The notes: generated by a model not told the origin, from the letters alone. 54,355 bases of DNA from an uncultured Clostridia bacterium (GCA_947646415.1 CANSGN010000012.1:1-54355), one strand, 5' to 3'; positions 42,980-53,648 are shown, counted from the stretch's first letter. Numbers and translations are program-made.

Positions 42980-44780
42980 TTTTCCTCCGTTTTAGTGCCA
43001 AAATTTTTGCGTGAATTTCCGCAATTTGATTGCGGAGTAAGTTTTGGCTGTCAATATTTTCCTCTTCTGAATAGCGCAATGTAAGCTCTTGCATTTCAAT
43101 ATCCAAAAAGTCTTTCTTTAAGGTTAAAAAGCAATCTCTGAGCATTTGCTCTCTGCAATCGTCGGGTATTTCTTCAAAACTACCATCTGCAATTATTTTA
43201 GCTTCACTGTTACCTTCAAGTTCTTTTAAGATATCTATATTCAAAGTATTATTGCTTGCTTTAATTTCCCTTGCATAATCGTAAATAGCGATATGCTCTT
43301 TTTCCTTTAAGTAAGGGGAAATATCTTCCTTAATATACTCTAAAGCATCATATTTAAATATACAATATATCAAAAACCTAGATGCTTTAAAATATTTATT
43401 CATACTTGGTTTCACGGTAAATCTGTCTTCTTTTTTGTTTTCGATTTCCTGTGTTTCCTTGTATCCGCTTGCATTATCCTCCATTTTGTTAAGTTGTTTG
43501 GATAAGCTTTGCGGGGATAACCTGCTTAATTGAGAAATAAGCGGAATATATGCCTCTCTTTCTACCAATGTGGAAAGCTCTGACAATACTTCCAAGGCTT
43601 TTACGGCAAATTTACCTTGTCCGTCAGGGGTTTGCAAATCAAACTGTTTTGCTACTGCCCTTATTTTGTATTCACTTGGGGATATAGCTTGGTCAACTAA
43701 TTCCCTAAATTTGTTTACGCCGTATTGTTTTATAATATCGTCCGGGTCAAGCCCCTCTATAAGCGTAATAACTTTTACATTAAGTCCCGCATCACGAAGT
43801 ATGTCAATCCCTTTATAGGTGGCTTTTTGTCCCGCATTATCGCCGTCATAACATAGATATATATTGTTATTATAATATTTAAGCATTCTTGCTTGTTCGG
43901 GCGTCAACGCTGTGCCCATTGAAGCAACGACATTTTTTACACCTGCTTGATGTAACATAATTACATCCATATATCCTTCCACTACAATAACGCAATTAAA
44001 GTTTTCGGTAAGTTTTGCCTTTTTAAGTGTGTGAACACCGAACAATTCGTTTCTCTTTTTAAAAATCAACGTTTCTTCCGTGTTTTTGTATTTCATAAAG
44101 TCGGCAGCACCCAAAACTCTTCCACCAAACGCCACAACATTGTTCATATTGTTAAATATGGGTACAATAAGTCTGCCTGCCTCAAAATCGTACAACTTGC
44201 CGTTTTTTTCTTTGGCAACGCCGCACTCTAGCATTTCGCCATCAGTATAGCCTTTGCCTTTTAAAAATTCAATAAGTTCATTAAAACCGGAGGAATAGCC
44301 CATTCCAAAAGTTTTTAAAGTACTTCTCGTAAGCTTTCTTTGCGTGATATAATCAACAACCTCGCCCGTCTTTTGAGCCATTAAGTTATTATGATAATAC
44401 AATCCGCAATCACGCATTAGCGCATAAAGTCTTTCTTTTTTTTGTCTTTCCGCCTCTCGCTGTTCTTTATTATAATCTGTTTTAAAGGACGGAACTTCCA
44501 TACCGGCTCTGCTTGCAAGTATTTGAACTGCCTCTTTAAAGTCCACATGTTCAACTTGCTCGATAAAGGAAAAAACATCTCCGTGAGCACCGCACCCAAA
44601 GCAATGGAAGGTGCCACGAACTTCGTCCAAAGTAAAGGAAGGAGTTTTTTCATTGTGTATAGGACATCTTGCCCAATAACGTCCGCCTTTTTTTTCTAGG
44701 TCGACATACTTTTGTGCAACATCGATTATATTCGATTTTTCCCTAAGTTCCTGTAAAAAACTAGGATAGTCCTTATACAA
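42969..44780 (-). CDS. dnaG: DNA primase DnaG
   Basis: 603 residues with a TTG start at 44780, chosen because AAAGGAG lies 6 bases upstream and the protein then begins right before the zinc domain; the frame is open 19 codons more. CHC2 zinc finger: Cys39, His42, Cys60, Cys63 in [11 protein letters not shown]...FHCFGCG. The RNA polymerase core has [15 protein letters not shown] (Toprim) and [13 protein letters not shown]. The C-terminal part (about 440-600) is the helicase-binding region. It makes RNA primers at the replication fork. Confidence 0.96.
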   Translation of the reverse strand: MYKDYPSFLQELREKSNIIDVAQKYVDLEKKGGRYWARCPIHNEKTPSFTLDEVRGTFHCFGCGAHGDVFSFIEQVEHVDFKEAVQILASRAGMEVPSFKTDYNKEQREAERQKKERLYALMRDCGLYYHNNLMAQKTGEVVDYITQRKLTRSTLKTFGMGYSSGFNELIEFLKGKGYTDGEMLECGVAKEKNGKLYDFEAGRLIVPIFNNMNNVVAFGGRVLGAADFMKYKNTEETLIFKKRNELFGVHTLKKAKLTENFNCVIVVEGYMDVIMLHQAGVKNVVASMGTALTPEQARMLKYYNNNIYLCYDGDNAGQKATYKGIDILRDAGLNVKVITLIEGLDPDDIIKQYGVNKFRELVDQAISPSEYKIRAVAKQFDLQTPDGQGKFAVKALEVLSELSTLVEREAYIPLISQLSRLSPQSLSKQLNKMEDNASGYKETQEIENKKEDRFTVKPSMNKYFKASRFLIYCIFKYDALEYIKEDISPYLKEKEHIAIYDYAREIKASNNTLNIDILKELEGNSEAKIIADGSFEEIPDDCREQMLRDCFLTLKKDFLDIEMQELTLRYSEEENIDSQNLLRNQIAEIHAKILALKRRKNGK

Positions 44781-44854
44781 AGTGTACTCCTTTATAATTA
44801 TTTTGCAATAAAAAGCTAAAATAATTACATTTATCAAACAAAATTTGATTTAAA

Positions 44855-45850
44855 CTAGATATTCCAACAATTAGGAACAAACAAATCTTCAAAAGCTTTA
44901 ACTGCAAAAGTATCTGTCATACTTGCAATGTAATCGGTTACGGCATTATCCTTGCCCCATTTTTCAATCAAACCGATATAAAAAGCAGGTAACTTGTCTA
45001 TGTTTTTCATATAATAGTAATATAAAAACTCAATCATTTGATTGGCTTTTTGCTCTTCGATTTTAGCTTTTGGATTAAAATAAACGCTTTTGAACATAAA
45101 ATCTCTTAATTCATCAGCCATTTTATCGATTTCCTTTGAATAAGCGACAAAATCTTTGTTATAGCTGTTTGCAACCAAATCATTTACCAAGGTATTTATT
45201 CTTTTTGCTTTGCTGTCGCCAAGCACTTCGGTTATGTATTTAGGAATATCGCTTTCCGTCAATATACCACCCAAAATCGCATCCTCTATATCGTGATTCA
45301 TATAAGCGATTCTATCTGCATAACTTACGATTTTGCCCTCTAAAGTTGATGGTTTACCGCTTTTTTTATGGTGCAAAATGCCGTCACGAACTTCAAAAGT
45401 CAAATTAAGACCTTCCCCGTCATTTTCCAATAACTCCACAACTCTTAAGCTGTGTTTGTTATGCTCAAAACCATTAGGATTTAATCTGTTAAGCACATTT
45501 TCTCCGCTATGACCAAAAGGAGTATGTCCCAAATCGTGTCCTAAACTTATTGCCTCAGTCAAATCTTCGTTCAACTTTAAAGCTCTTGCAACTGTTCGAG
45601 CCACTTGCATAACTTCCAAGGTATGAGTAAGGCGTGTCCTGTAGTGGTCGCCCTTAGGAGATAAAAACACTTGCGTTTTATGTTTTAAACGCCTGAATGC
45701 CTTGCTATGGATAATTCTATCCCTGTCCCTTTGAAACTCTGTCCTCAAAGTAGACGGCTCGACTGCTATTTCCCTACCTTTTGTGTTTAAAGAATGGCAA
45801 GCGTATTTGCTTAAATATTGTTTTTCAAACTCGTAAATGTGCTCTAACAT
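44855..45850 (-). CDS. dgt: Deoxyguanosinetriphosphate triphosphohydrolase-like protein (dGTPase)
   Basis: 331 residues. HD-domain metal residues: RLTHTLEV (His76), GHDLGHTPFGHSGE (His105, Asp106), and YADRIAYMNHDIED with a later Asp. FRRLKHKTQV is the family signature. It splits dNTPs to nucleosides and triphosphate, or acts in an allied role; the specificity of the short Firmicutes forms varies. It lies upstream of dnaG by 74 bp and probably shares its transcript. Confidence 0.92.
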   Translation of the reverse strand: MLEHIYEFEKQYLSKYACHSLNTKGREIAVEPSTLRTEFQRDRDRIIHSKAFRRLKHKTQVFLSPKGDHYRTRLTHTLEVMQVARTVARALKLNEDLTEAISLGHDLGHTPFGHSGENVLNRLNPNGFEHNKHSLRVVELLENDGEGLNLTFEVRDGILHHKKSGKPSTLEGKIVSYADRIAYMNHDIEDAILGGILTESDIPKYITEVLGDSKAKRINTLVNDLVANSYNKDFVAYSKEIDKMADELRDFMFKSVYFNPKAKIEEQKANQMIEFLYYYYMKNIDKLPAFYIGLIEKWGKDNAVTDYIASMTDTFAVKAFEDLFVPNCWNI

Positions 45851-45872
45851 ATTTATCTTCCTTATTTATTGA

Positions 45873-47339
45873 TTATTTATCAAAATTGGAAATTTCAATA
45901 TCGTCAAACGAAATCTTATTTTCATTTTCGCTATCTTTTTCCGACTTTATGTTTGGTTTTTCAATATTATCAACAGGTTTATCGTCCTTATGGAATATTT
46001 TTTCAGACTTTTTGACATCTTCTTCTTTCTCGTCATTGTCTTTCATAAAGAATTTATCTATAAAAGTATTTTCTTCTTCCTCTTCCTGCTTATTTAAAAC
46101 CTTTACATAAATTTTTTCAATCTTTTTAGGGTCAGCGTCCAATACTTTAATAGTAAGATTATTAAAATCGAATTGCTCACCGCTGCTTGGAATATAACCG
46201 AAATGGTCAACTATCCAACCGCTAACCGTTGTAACTTCCAAATCATCGCTATCGTATTTTTGCTCTAACTTGTCAAACATATCTTCGATATTGCAACCGC
46301 CTGTGATTTGATATTCATTTTCACTTATTTGTGTAATATCTTCTACTACCTCGTCATGTTCGTCCCAAATTTCGCCGACAAGCTCTTCCAAAATATCTTC
46401 CAATGTGACAATACCTGCTGTACCGCCGTACTCGTCAAGCACGACAGCCATGTGAGCCTTTGACTTTTGCAACATTTTCAAAACGCTTGAAAGGTTTGAG
46501 TTTAATGTAACCCAAATCGTTTGAGTCATATATTTTCTTATATCAAACTCTTTTTTAAAGTAATTTTTATAAAAGTCTTTCTCATGAAGTATACCAATTA
46601 CATTATCGATATCCTCTTCAAATACAGGCAATCTGGAAAAACCGTTTTCCAAAAACAAATCACGCAATTCGTCTTTTTTTGCCTCAACATCTACAGCGAT
46701 GACATCCACACGCGGAGTAAAAATATCCTTTACAGTAAGCTCATTAAACTCTATCGCACTGCGGATAAGTTCCCCTTCGTCTTCGTCTATACCGCCCTCG
46801 GTAGTTGCCTCGTCAACCATTGTAATCAATTCCGCCTCGCTCATACCGGAGTTGGAACTAGGTTTGAATATTTTTATCATTAATTTTTGCCATAATGAGA
46901 AAATATAAGTGAAAGGAGTAAAAATCAAACATAAAATTTGCAATATAGTAGCAACTTTTGTCGCAAAACTTTCACTAAATTCTTTGGCAATGCTTTTTGG
47001 TGTTATTTCGCCAAAAATCAAAGTAATAACTGTTACAACAATAGTGGAAACAGTTGCAGCCAAATCTGCCGACTTAATAATTTCGGTAAAAAGCAAAGTT
47101 GCAATAGTTGCTGCCGCAATATTGACTATGTTGTTGCCAATCAAAATTGTGGTAATCAATTTGTCATAGTTATCAACAAGCAACAAAGCTTTTTTTGCAC
47201 CTTTTGAGCCTTCGTTAGCTTTGTTTTTAAGTTTGATTTTATTCAAACTGTTGTATGCAGTCTCCGATGCACTAAAAAATGCAGATAAGACTGTCAATGC
47301 AATAATTCCAATAATATAACCTATACATTGGGGGGACAT
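45873..47339 (-). CDS. HlyC/CorC (CNNM) family membrane protein
   Basis: 488 residues. A DUF21/CNNM membrane domain (about 1-180: SAFFSASETAYNSLNK, then GNNIVNIAAATIATLLF) precedes two CBS domains (about 205-330: FTPRVDVIAVD, then DEYGGTAGIVTLEDILEELVG) and a CorC_HlyC domain (about 340-425), plus an acidic low-complexity tail to 488. Relatives move Mg2+ or Co2+ or answer to them, although 'hemolysin' is the historic name. 22 bases before dgt. Confidence 0.92.
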   Translation of the reverse strand: MSPQCIGYIIGIIALTVLSAFFSASETAYNSLNKIKLKNKANEGSKGAKKALLLVDNYDKLITTILIGNNIVNIAAATIATLLFTEIIKSADLAATVSTIVVTVITLIFGEITPKSIAKEFSESFATKVATILQILCLIFTPFTYIFSLWQKLMIKIFKPSSNSGMSEAELITMVDEATTEGGIDEDEGELIRSAIEFNELTVKDIFTPRVDVIAVDVEAKKDELRDLFLENGFSRLPVFEEDIDNVIGILHEKDFYKNYFKKEFDIRKYMTQTIWVTLNSNLSSVLKMLQKSKAHMAVVLDEYGGTAGIVTLEDILEELVGEIWDEHDEVVEDITQISENEYQITGGCNIEDMFDKLEQKYDSDDLEVTTVSGWIVDHFGYIPSSGEQFDFNNLTIKVLDADPKKIEKIYVKVLNKQEEEEENTFIDKFFMKDNDEKEEDVKKSEKIFHKDDKPVDNIEKPNIKSEKDSENENKISFDDIEISNFDK

Positions 47340-47519
47340 AGTTTTTTCCTTTTTTTTGTTATGATATAAATTTACCTTTTTCGGTATTGGTTTTTATTTG
47401 ATTTTTATTAAAATCGTATTTTTTGTTATTTTATTTTGTAATAATAATTGCTTTCATTTCACTATTTATAAATAAATTACAATCGTAAAATAAATTTGTT
47501 AACAATAATTTAACTAAAA

Positions 47520-48896
47520 TTATTTTCTGTCGTCGCGTGCTACATATTCCTTATATTCGCATACAGCATTGTAACCCGGACGAATTATTTTGCCGTTGTT
47601 GGATAGTTCCTCAATCCTATGAGCCGACCAGCCTACTACTCTTGCAATAGCAAAAATCGGTGTAAATAATTCTACAGGCAAGCCAAGCATGTTGTACAAA
47701 AAGCCCGAGTAAAAATCTATATTACAGCTTACACCTTTGTAAATCGAACGTTTTTTACCTATTATTTCAGGGGCTAATCTTTGAATTTTTTCATACAGTT
47801 CAAACTCGCCTTGTGCATTTTTTTCATTTGCAAGAGCTTTTATGTAAGATTTTAAAATATCCGCTCTCGGGTCAGATAAGGAATATACTGCATGACCCAT
47901 TCCGTAAATCAAACCACTTCTGTCAAATGCTTTTTTATCAAGCAAATCTTCCAAATATTTTGTTACGGACTCGTCCGAATAATCGGCAAGATTAGCTTTC
48001 ATATCCTCAATCATTTTAACAACTTTTATGTTTGCACCGCCATGTCTTGGTCCTTTTAGCGAGCCTAATGATGCAGCAATGGAACTATATGTATCCGTAC
48101 CGGACGAACTTACAACGTGGGTTGTAAACGAGCTGTTATTTCCGCCGCCATGCTCTGCATGTAAAACCAAACATATATCCAACAACTCTGCCTCCAAAGG
48201 AGTAAAATTGCCGTCTTCACGCAAAATATAAAGCAAATTTTCCGCTATCGAATAGTCAGGATTAGGTTTTCTAATAAGCAAACTTTCGGAATTATAGTAA
48301 TGTTTGTAAACATTATATCCGTAAACGGCAAGCAATGGGAACTGTGCAATTAATTGCAAACATTGCCTTAAAACATTTGTAATGCTTATGTCATCCGGAT
48401 TGCTGTCGTAAGAATATAATGTCAAAACCGAACGAGACAATGCAATCATCATGTCGTTGGTTGGTGCTTTCATAATAATATCGCGTACAAAGCTGTTTGG
48501 CAATCTTCTAAAACCACCTAGAATTTCGATAAACTTTTTCAATTCGTCATTATTAGGTAGTTTACCAAATAACAAAAGATAGGCAGACTCCTCAAAACCG
48601 TACCTATTGCCCGAGCCGGCAAAACCGTTTACGATATCTTGAATCTTAATTCCTCTGTAATATAGTTCGCCTTTGCAAGGAACAGATTTTCCATCTTCGT
48701 TTGTTTTACTAGAGATGATATCGGAAATTTCAGTAAGGCCTGTAAGCACCCCTTTTCCGTTGATATCACGCAAGCCACGTTTTACGTCATACTTATCGTA
48801 GTACTCACTTTTTATGTAAGTACTATCTTTTGCCATAACAGCCAAGTCGTCAATATCAGCTTGCACCTCTTCCAAAAAACTTTTAAAATCTGTCAT
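47520..48896 (-). CDS. Citrate/2-methylcitrate synthase
   Basis: 458 residues from the ATG at 48896 (AAGGAGG upstream; a GTG/TTG six codons before is unlikely). Active-site blocks: LVLHAEHGGGNNSSFTTHVV, LKGPRHGGANIKV, and GMGHAVYSLSDPRADIL, with the conserved His residues and Asp in place. It condenses acetyl-CoA with oxaloacetate, perhaps for glutamate synthesis in an anaerobe. No other cycle gene is nearby. Single gene with its own promoter. Confidence 0.93.
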   Translation of the reverse strand: MTDFKSFLEEVQADIDDLAVMAKDSTYIKSEYYDKYDVKRGLRDINGKGVLTGLTEISDIISSKTNEDGKSVPCKGELYYRGIKIQDIVNGFAGSGNRYGFEESAYLLLFGKLPNNDELKKFIEILGGFRRLPNSFVRDIIMKAPTNDMMIALSRSVLTLYSYDSNPDDISITNVLRQCLQLIAQFPLLAVYGYNVYKHYYNSESLLIRKPNPDYSIAENLLYILREDGNFTPLEAELLDICLVLHAEHGGGNNSSFTTHVVSSSGTDTYSSIAASLGSLKGPRHGGANIKVVKMIEDMKANLADYSDESVTKYLEDLLDKKAFDRSGLIYGMGHAVYSLSDPRADILKSYIKALANEKNAQGEFELYEKIQRLAPEIIGKKRSIYKGVSCNIDFYSGFLYNMLGLPVELFTPIFAIARVVGWSAHRIEELSNNGKIIRPGYNAVCEYKEYVARDDRK

Positions 48897-48926
48897 TATA
48901 TCCTCCTTGCACAATTAATCTAGTAT

Positions 48927-48955
48927 ATTTTAGCATACTTTAAATTAAAAAGCAA
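48927..48955 (-). promoter_or_regulatory. Promoter of the citrate synthase gene
   Basis: On the minus strand TTGCTT (48955-48950), a 17-bp spacer and TAAAAT (48932-48927). Confidence 0.6.
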
Positions 48956-49120
48956 TAGATATTTTGATTTTATTTATATAATATATATTAAATTTATTAG
49001 CTAGAGGCGCAAAATATATCAAAATTTGTTTTTTTATAAAATAATTTTCACATAACTTTTTTATTGTCGCACTTTCATTTGCAATAAATAAAAGTATTTT
49101 TTGCAATTAGCGTTTTATAC

Positions 49121-49149
49121 TTGTAAAATATCGGACAAAATGCTATAAT
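49121..49149 (+). promoter_or_regulatory. Promoter of the small acidic gene and the cation transporter
   Basis: TTGTAA (49121-49126), a 17-bp spacer and TATAAT (49144-49149), 30 bases before the ATG at 49180. Confidence 0.7.
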
Positions 49150-49179
49150 TAATACATTAATTTAACTAAGGAAATGTAA

Positions 49180-49353
49180 ATGGATAACTATACTTTAATG
49201 AAATTGTCTGAAAAAATGGATGATGACGGGGTGGACATTGCAGATTTTGACCCCGAAGAGCTATATGAAATCAGCGATAGTGCCGAGGCATTTAAGCAAA
49301 AATACAAAGAGTTTTATACAGATATCAAACTTTCCATTAAGGAGGATTGGTAA
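49180..49353 (+). CDS. Small acidic protein coupled to a cation efflux gene
   Basis: 57 residues, MDNYTLMKLSEKMDDDGVDI..., net negative (many Asp/Glu), mainly helical, no signal. AAGGAAA lies before the ATG. Its stop overlaps the next start (TAATG) and its 3' end holds that gene's GGAGG ribosome site, so both are made in step. No family recognised. It might bind metal through its acidic residues or regulate the transporter; both ideas come only from its location. Confidence 0.75.
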   Translation: MDNYTLMKLSEKMDDDGVDIADFDPEELYEISDSAEAFKQKYKEFYTDIKLSIKEDW

Positions 49354-50528
49354 TGTCAGTATTTATCGCTAAAAAAATAATAAAAAAACAACCTCAAGAA
49401 AAACAAACTGAAGCTCGTTTACGTAATTTAATAGGTGCTATCGCAAGTTTTGTTGGAATAATCGCAAACTGTTTGATAGGTGTTTCCAAACTTATTGTCG
49501 GCTTGATTTTTAGCAGTATTTCGGTTGCAAGTGACGGTTTAAACAATATTTCCGACACAGCATCTTCTGCAGTAAGTATGATAAGCTTTAAAATTGCAGA
49601 CAAGCCTGCGGATAAAAAACACCCTTTCGGGCATGCAAGAGCCGAATATTTAGCTGCAATGATAATCTCTTTTATCATTATCATGCTTGGGCTAGAGCTT
49701 ATAAAGTCATCTGTAGAAAAAATAATAGCAAATACAGCCTCGACTTTTAGTTATATAACAATAGGAATATTGATTTTTTCCGTCCTTGTAAAAGTTATAC
49801 TATTTATTTACAACTTTGCAATGTACAAAAAAATAAATTCCTCCACTCTAAAAGGCGTAGCAATCGATTGTATAAATGACTGTTTAGTAAGTATAATGAT
49901 TTTGGTTTCTACTTTTATATCTCACTACTTAAACGTAAATTTGGATGGATATTTCGGTATAGTAGTTGCTCTGCTTATAATTGTTCAAGGTATCAAGCTT
50001 ATGATTAGCACATTCAATCCGCTGCTTGGGGAAAAAGCAGATAAACAAATGGTTGCAGACATTGCAAAGGCCGTGCAAAGCTACGATGGTGTGCTTGGAA
50101 TCCACGATATGATAGTACACAATTATGGTCCAAACAGGTATTTTGTAAGCTTACATGTGGAAGTCGACTGCAATCAAGATATGCTAAAAAGCCACGAATT
50201 GATAGACACAATCGAAAGAGAACTTACCACCCCTACTACACAATTACTTATACACATGGACCCGATTAATAAGGACGATGAAGAGTCAAACAAATACAAA
50301 TCAATGATAACGGAACTTGCAAAACAAATAGATAACCGTATTACAATACACGATTTTAGGATGGTGCAAGGGGTTAACAGCAACAATTTGATTTTTGATA
50401 TTGTATTGCCTATGGAGTTTAAACTTTCGGACGACGAAGTAAAGCAGAACTTACAAAAAACAGTAAAAGAAAAAGATACAACTTGCAATCTTGTAATCAA
50501 TGTGGATAGAAATTATACCGAATATTAA
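49353..50528 (+). CDS. Cation diffusion facilitator family transporter
   Basis: 391 residues from the ATG at 49353 (GGAGG 7 bases upstream; a TTG at 49347 is too close to it). Six helices in about 25-230. VASDGLNNISDTASSAVSM in helix II and HPFGHARAEYLAAMI carry the family's Asp/His metal residues. A C-terminal cytoplasmic metal-sensing domain follows (about 235-300), and a second, less usual one of about 85 residues to the end. It exports Zn2+, Mn2+ or Fe2+ against protons; the metal cannot be told safely here. Confidence 0.93.
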   Translation: MSVFIAKKIIKKQPQEKQTEARLRNLIGAIASFVGIIANCLIGVSKLIVGLIFSSISVASDGLNNISDTASSAVSMISFKIADKPADKKHPFGHARAEYLAAMIISFIIIMLGLELIKSSVEKIIANTASTFSYITIGILIFSVLVKVILFIYNFAMYKKINSSTLKGVAIDCINDCLVSIMILVSTFISHYLNVNLDGYFGIVVALLIIVQGIKLMISTFNPLLGEKADKQMVADIAKAVQSYDGVLGIHDMIVHNYGPNRYFVSLHVEVDCNQDMLKSHELIDTIERELTTPTTQLLIHMDPINKDDEESNKYKSMITELAKQIDNRITIHDFRMVQGVNSNNLIFDIVLPMEFKLSDDEVKQNLQKTVKEKDTTCNLVINVDRNYTEY

Positions 50529-50626
50529 AAATTTCATCTAATAATTAAACTTAGCAAATAATTTAAGAATTTGATTGATATAACATTTTAAAATTATTTT
50601 CTTAAATAAAATCACAGATTTAAATA

Positions 50627-50655
50627 AAAAAATCACACAAATTGTGTGATTTTTT
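50627..50655. terminator. Bidirectional terminator between the transporter and acetyltransferase genes
   Basis: AAAAAATCACACAA / TTGTGTGATTTTTT with a very small loop; T-runs on both strands serve both converging genes. Confidence 0.85.
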
Positions 50656-50657
50656 GT

Positions 50658-51214
50658 CTAATTTTTAAAATAATCTTGTGCAAGCAGACCATAAACACAA
50701 GCATCTACTATTCCTTTATTACTATAATCTGCTTGTCTTAAAGTTCCTTCATATAACATTCCGCACTTTTTCATGACTCTGCCGGAGTTTGGATTATTAG
50801 GGTCGTGCATTGACTCAATCCTATTTACCTTTACTTGTTCAAAAAAGAATTTCATTACAGCGGCAAGTGCTTCGCTCATAATTCCTTGATTCCACCATTG
50901 AGCACCAATACCATAACCGATATGTACTTTGTTTGTTTTTTCGCACAAATCAAAACCACTAATTGTACCAATAGGTTGATTGATTTCCTTTAAAACAATC
51001 GCCCATTGATAAAAATTAGGTTTTTTATATCCTTTTATCCACTTTTTTATGACTGATTTTGAAACTCTAATATCCTTATGAGTTTGCCACCTTAAAAATT
51101 CGGTCACATTATCGTCACTCATCAAATATTAAAAGATGAGGCAACATCATTTAAAGTAAATTTCCTCAAAATCAAACGAGGTGTTTCAAGCGTTACACTT
51201 CCCTTATTTAGCAT
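50658..51214 (-). pseudogene. GNAT acetyltransferase (RimJ/RimL type) broken by a one-base frameshift
   Basis: From the ATG at 51214 (AAAGGA upstream) the minus strand encodes MLNKGSVTLETPRLILRKFT and ends at TGA TGA near 51126. The next frame goes on at once with SDDNVTEFLRWQTHKDI through the acetyl-CoA site IGAQWWNQGIMSEAL to the stop at 50658. Adding one G (ATTTG-ATG to ATTTGG-ATG, about 51123) would restore a normal 185-residue enzyme with NIWMSDDNVTEFLRW. So it is a single-base deletion or a sequencing/assembly error. A protein begun at the TTG or ATG after the break would lack the first beta strand and helix. Same transcript as the GH3 gene, 34 bp upstream. Confidence 0.85.
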
Positions 51215-51248
51215 TTTTCTTTTCCTTTATTATAATTTTCGTATATTA

Positions 51249-53648
51249 CTACTCTTTTTTGTTATTGGCTTTAGTCATTTTGCTCATTCCGCGGAATAAA
51301 TGTCCGTTAAATATATCCACAATTCCTTGTATTTTTTGTTCATTCAAAGCCCCGCCGCTAGATTGTCCTAGTTTAAATAACGGATTAGAACGCATTTGCT
51401 CATAACTCATCATAAAGCCGCCTGTATGCTTACCTTCGCCTGTTGCCAAAGGAATTATATTGCGAATACAAAACAAAATAAATTTTGCAGTCAAGCTATT
51501 TTCCGCAATTTCACTCAAGCAGTTATACTCGGTAAACTCGCCTTTTTTGGCAATTTTTCTTGACTCGATTATTTTTTGTCCGTATATTTTTTCAAACTCT
51601 TGTATTGGGAAAGTGTTATCCTTTGGCTTGTATGCCAACATTTCGCTGCTATCTCCAACACATTTATCTTGACTTGTTACATTTACATTAAGAGTTTTTA
51701 TAATTTCTTCACTGTTTTTGCAAATATAAATTTGATATTCCCCGCTTTCAACAACGTAATCCTGCAAATTTATATCGTAAATTTCAAAATTATGTCTGTT
51801 TAAAACTATTGTAACACTCGCACTTTCATTTGCCTTTACACTAATTTTGGTAAATGCTTTCAATTCCTTTATCGGACGTAAATATTTGGAATCTTTTTTG
51901 CCGATATATACTTGAACTACTTCCTTTCCGTCAGTATTTCCCGTATTTTTAATTGTAATGTTTAATTTTCCGCCCTTTTCAATATCAAACTCATCCTCTA
52001 GCTCTATATCACTATACTCAAAAGTCGTATAACTCAAACCGTAACCGAAAGGAAAAGCCACTTTCTTATTAATAATATCGTAATACCTGTAGCCAACATA
52101 AATGCTGTCAGAATAATAAGTCCTATCACTATCATAATAGAAATTGTTAAACGAATTGCAATCCTCCAGCTTTATAGGATAACTTTCCGCAAGTCTACCG
52201 CTTGGATTAACTTTGCCGTATAAAATGTTTGCACAAGCTTCGCCACTACCGCTGCCTGCCAAATACATATTCAACAAACCGCTTACTTCGTTACGCCAAG
52301 GCAATTCCAGGCATGAGCCGGTAAACAAAACGACCACAACTTTTTTATGAATACTTGCTATACTGCTAACCAACTTATCGTGCATTACAGGTAAATTTAT
52401 ATGTTTTCGGTCAAGTCCTTCCACTTCCATATTGTCTGGCAAACCTACACAAAGTACGATTTTGTCATAATTTGCAGCTACTTTTTTGATTTTTTCTATC
52501 AAATCACTATTGTCATTAGTATATTTTTTGTGATAACCATCCAAATAATCGTACTGTACGCCTAGTTTATTAAGCCCGTCAGTTAATGAAGTTTCAAAAA
52601 ACGGAGTTATATGCGAACTTCCGCCACCTTGAAAACGGCTTATTTTTGCCATATCTCCAACGACCAAAACTTTTTCTTCTGCTTTTAGCGGCAAAACATT
52701 ATCCTCATTTTTCATTAAAACAGCAGAATTCTCAGCAATTTCTTTTGCAAGTGCATAATGCTCCTTTTCGTCAAAGCTAACTCGAATATCATTGATATAC
52801 TTGTATTTATCTACTAAATTCAATACATTTACAACTGCTTTATCAAAATATTTTTCTTCAAGCTCTCCGTTTTGTACAGCTTTTACTACTTGTTTATCAG
52901 TAACACCATTACAAGAAGGCATCTCCAAGTCAAGTCCTGCTTCCACGGCTTTAACACGATTGTTTACTGCACCCCAATCTGACATAACAAGCCCGTCAAA
53001 GCCAAATTTTTCACGCAAAATATCCATAAGCAACCATTTATTTTCCGAGCAATATACTTCGTTAATTTTATTGTATGCACACATAATTGTGGCAGGCTTT
53101 GAGATATCCATAGCCACTTTAAAACTTTTTAGATAAATATCCATCAAAGCACGCATATCTATATTGTTACTTTCAATAAAACGTCTGTACTCTTGATTAT
53201 TTGCGGCAAAATGTTTTAACGAACACCCCACTTTTTCCTCGTTCATACCCAAAATAAAATTTCCTGCCATATTACCGCTTAGGCATGGGTCTTCGGAATA
53301 ATATTCGAAATTTCGTCCGCAAAGTGGGGAACGTTTTATATTAGCACCAGGTCCTAAAACCACTGCAACATTATTTGCTTTTGCCTCCAACGCAATAGCT
53401 TTAGCCATTTTGTTTGCAAGCTCTACATCAAAACTACAAGCAGCACACGATGCAGTAGGAAAACAAGTGGTTTTAATTTTACTATTAATCCCGTACTCGC
53501 CCTCATTCATTTTTCGTACCCCGTGCGGGCCGTCTGTCATCATAATACTAGGCACACCGACTCTATCCACAGCTTTTGTATGCCAATTATCTTTACCGGA
53601 TAATAAACTTGCTTTTTCTTCCAATGTCATGTCCTTTGCATCACACAT
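51249..53648 (-). CDS. Glycoside hydrolase family 3 (beta-glucosidase type)
   Basis: 799 residues from the ATG at 53648, chosen for GAGGGG 8 bases upstream; the frame is open 22 codons more. Barrel domain with GPGANIKRSPLCGRNFEYYSEDP, KHFAANNQE (Lys145, His146) and VMSDWGA (Asp224 nucleophile). The second sandwich domain has GGGSSHITP, and after PFGYGLSYTTFEYSD comes a fibronectin III-like domain (about 570-650). A C-terminal tail of about 140 residues is less usual. There is no signal peptide, so it should act in the cytoplasm on imported gluco-oligosaccharides. Relatives split beta-glucosides, including sophorose-type beta-1,2 bonds; a link to the glucan synthase at 3310 is only a guess. 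Confidence 0.93.
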   Translation of the reverse strand: MCDAKDMTLEEKASLLSGKDNWHTKAVDRVGVPSIMMTDGPHGVRKMNEGEYGINSKIKTTCFPTASCAACSFDVELANKMAKAIALEAKANNVAVVLGPGANIKRSPLCGRNFEYYSEDPCLSGNMAGNFILGMNEEKVGCSLKHFAANNQEYRRFIESNNIDMRALMDIYLKSFKVAMDISKPATIMCAYNKINEVYCSENKWLLMDILREKFGFDGLVMSDWGAVNNRVKAVEAGLDLEMPSCNGVTDKQVVKAVQNGELEEKYFDKAVVNVLNLVDKYKYINDIRVSFDEKEHYALAKEIAENSAVLMKNEDNVLPLKAEEKVLVVGDMAKISRFQGGGSSHITPFFETSLTDGLNKLGVQYDYLDGYHKKYTNDNSDLIEKIKKVAANYDKIVLCVGLPDNMEVEGLDRKHINLPVMHDKLVSSIASIHKKVVVVLFTGSCLELPWRNEVSGLLNMYLAGSGSGEACANILYGKVNPSGRLAESYPIKLEDCNSFNNFYYDSDRTYYSDSIYVGYRYYDIINKKVAFPFGYGLSYTTFEYSDIELEDEFDIEKGGKLNITIKNTGNTDGKEVVQVYIGKKDSKYLRPIKELKAFTKISVKANESASVTIVLNRHNFEIYDINLQDYVVESGEYQIYICKNSEEIIKTLNVNVTSQDKCVGDSSEMLAYKPKDNTFPIQEFEKIYGQKIIESRKIAKKGEFTEYNCLSEIAENSLTAKFILFCIRNIIPLATGEGKHTGGFMMSYEQMRSNPLFKLGQSSGGALNEQKIQGIVDIFNGHLFRGMSKMTKANNKKE

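Noticed and set aside
47470..47520. Terminator after citrate synthase
   Set aside because: Only a weak AT inverted repeat (AATAATTT/AAATTATT) is seen, with no stable stem, so it was not called.
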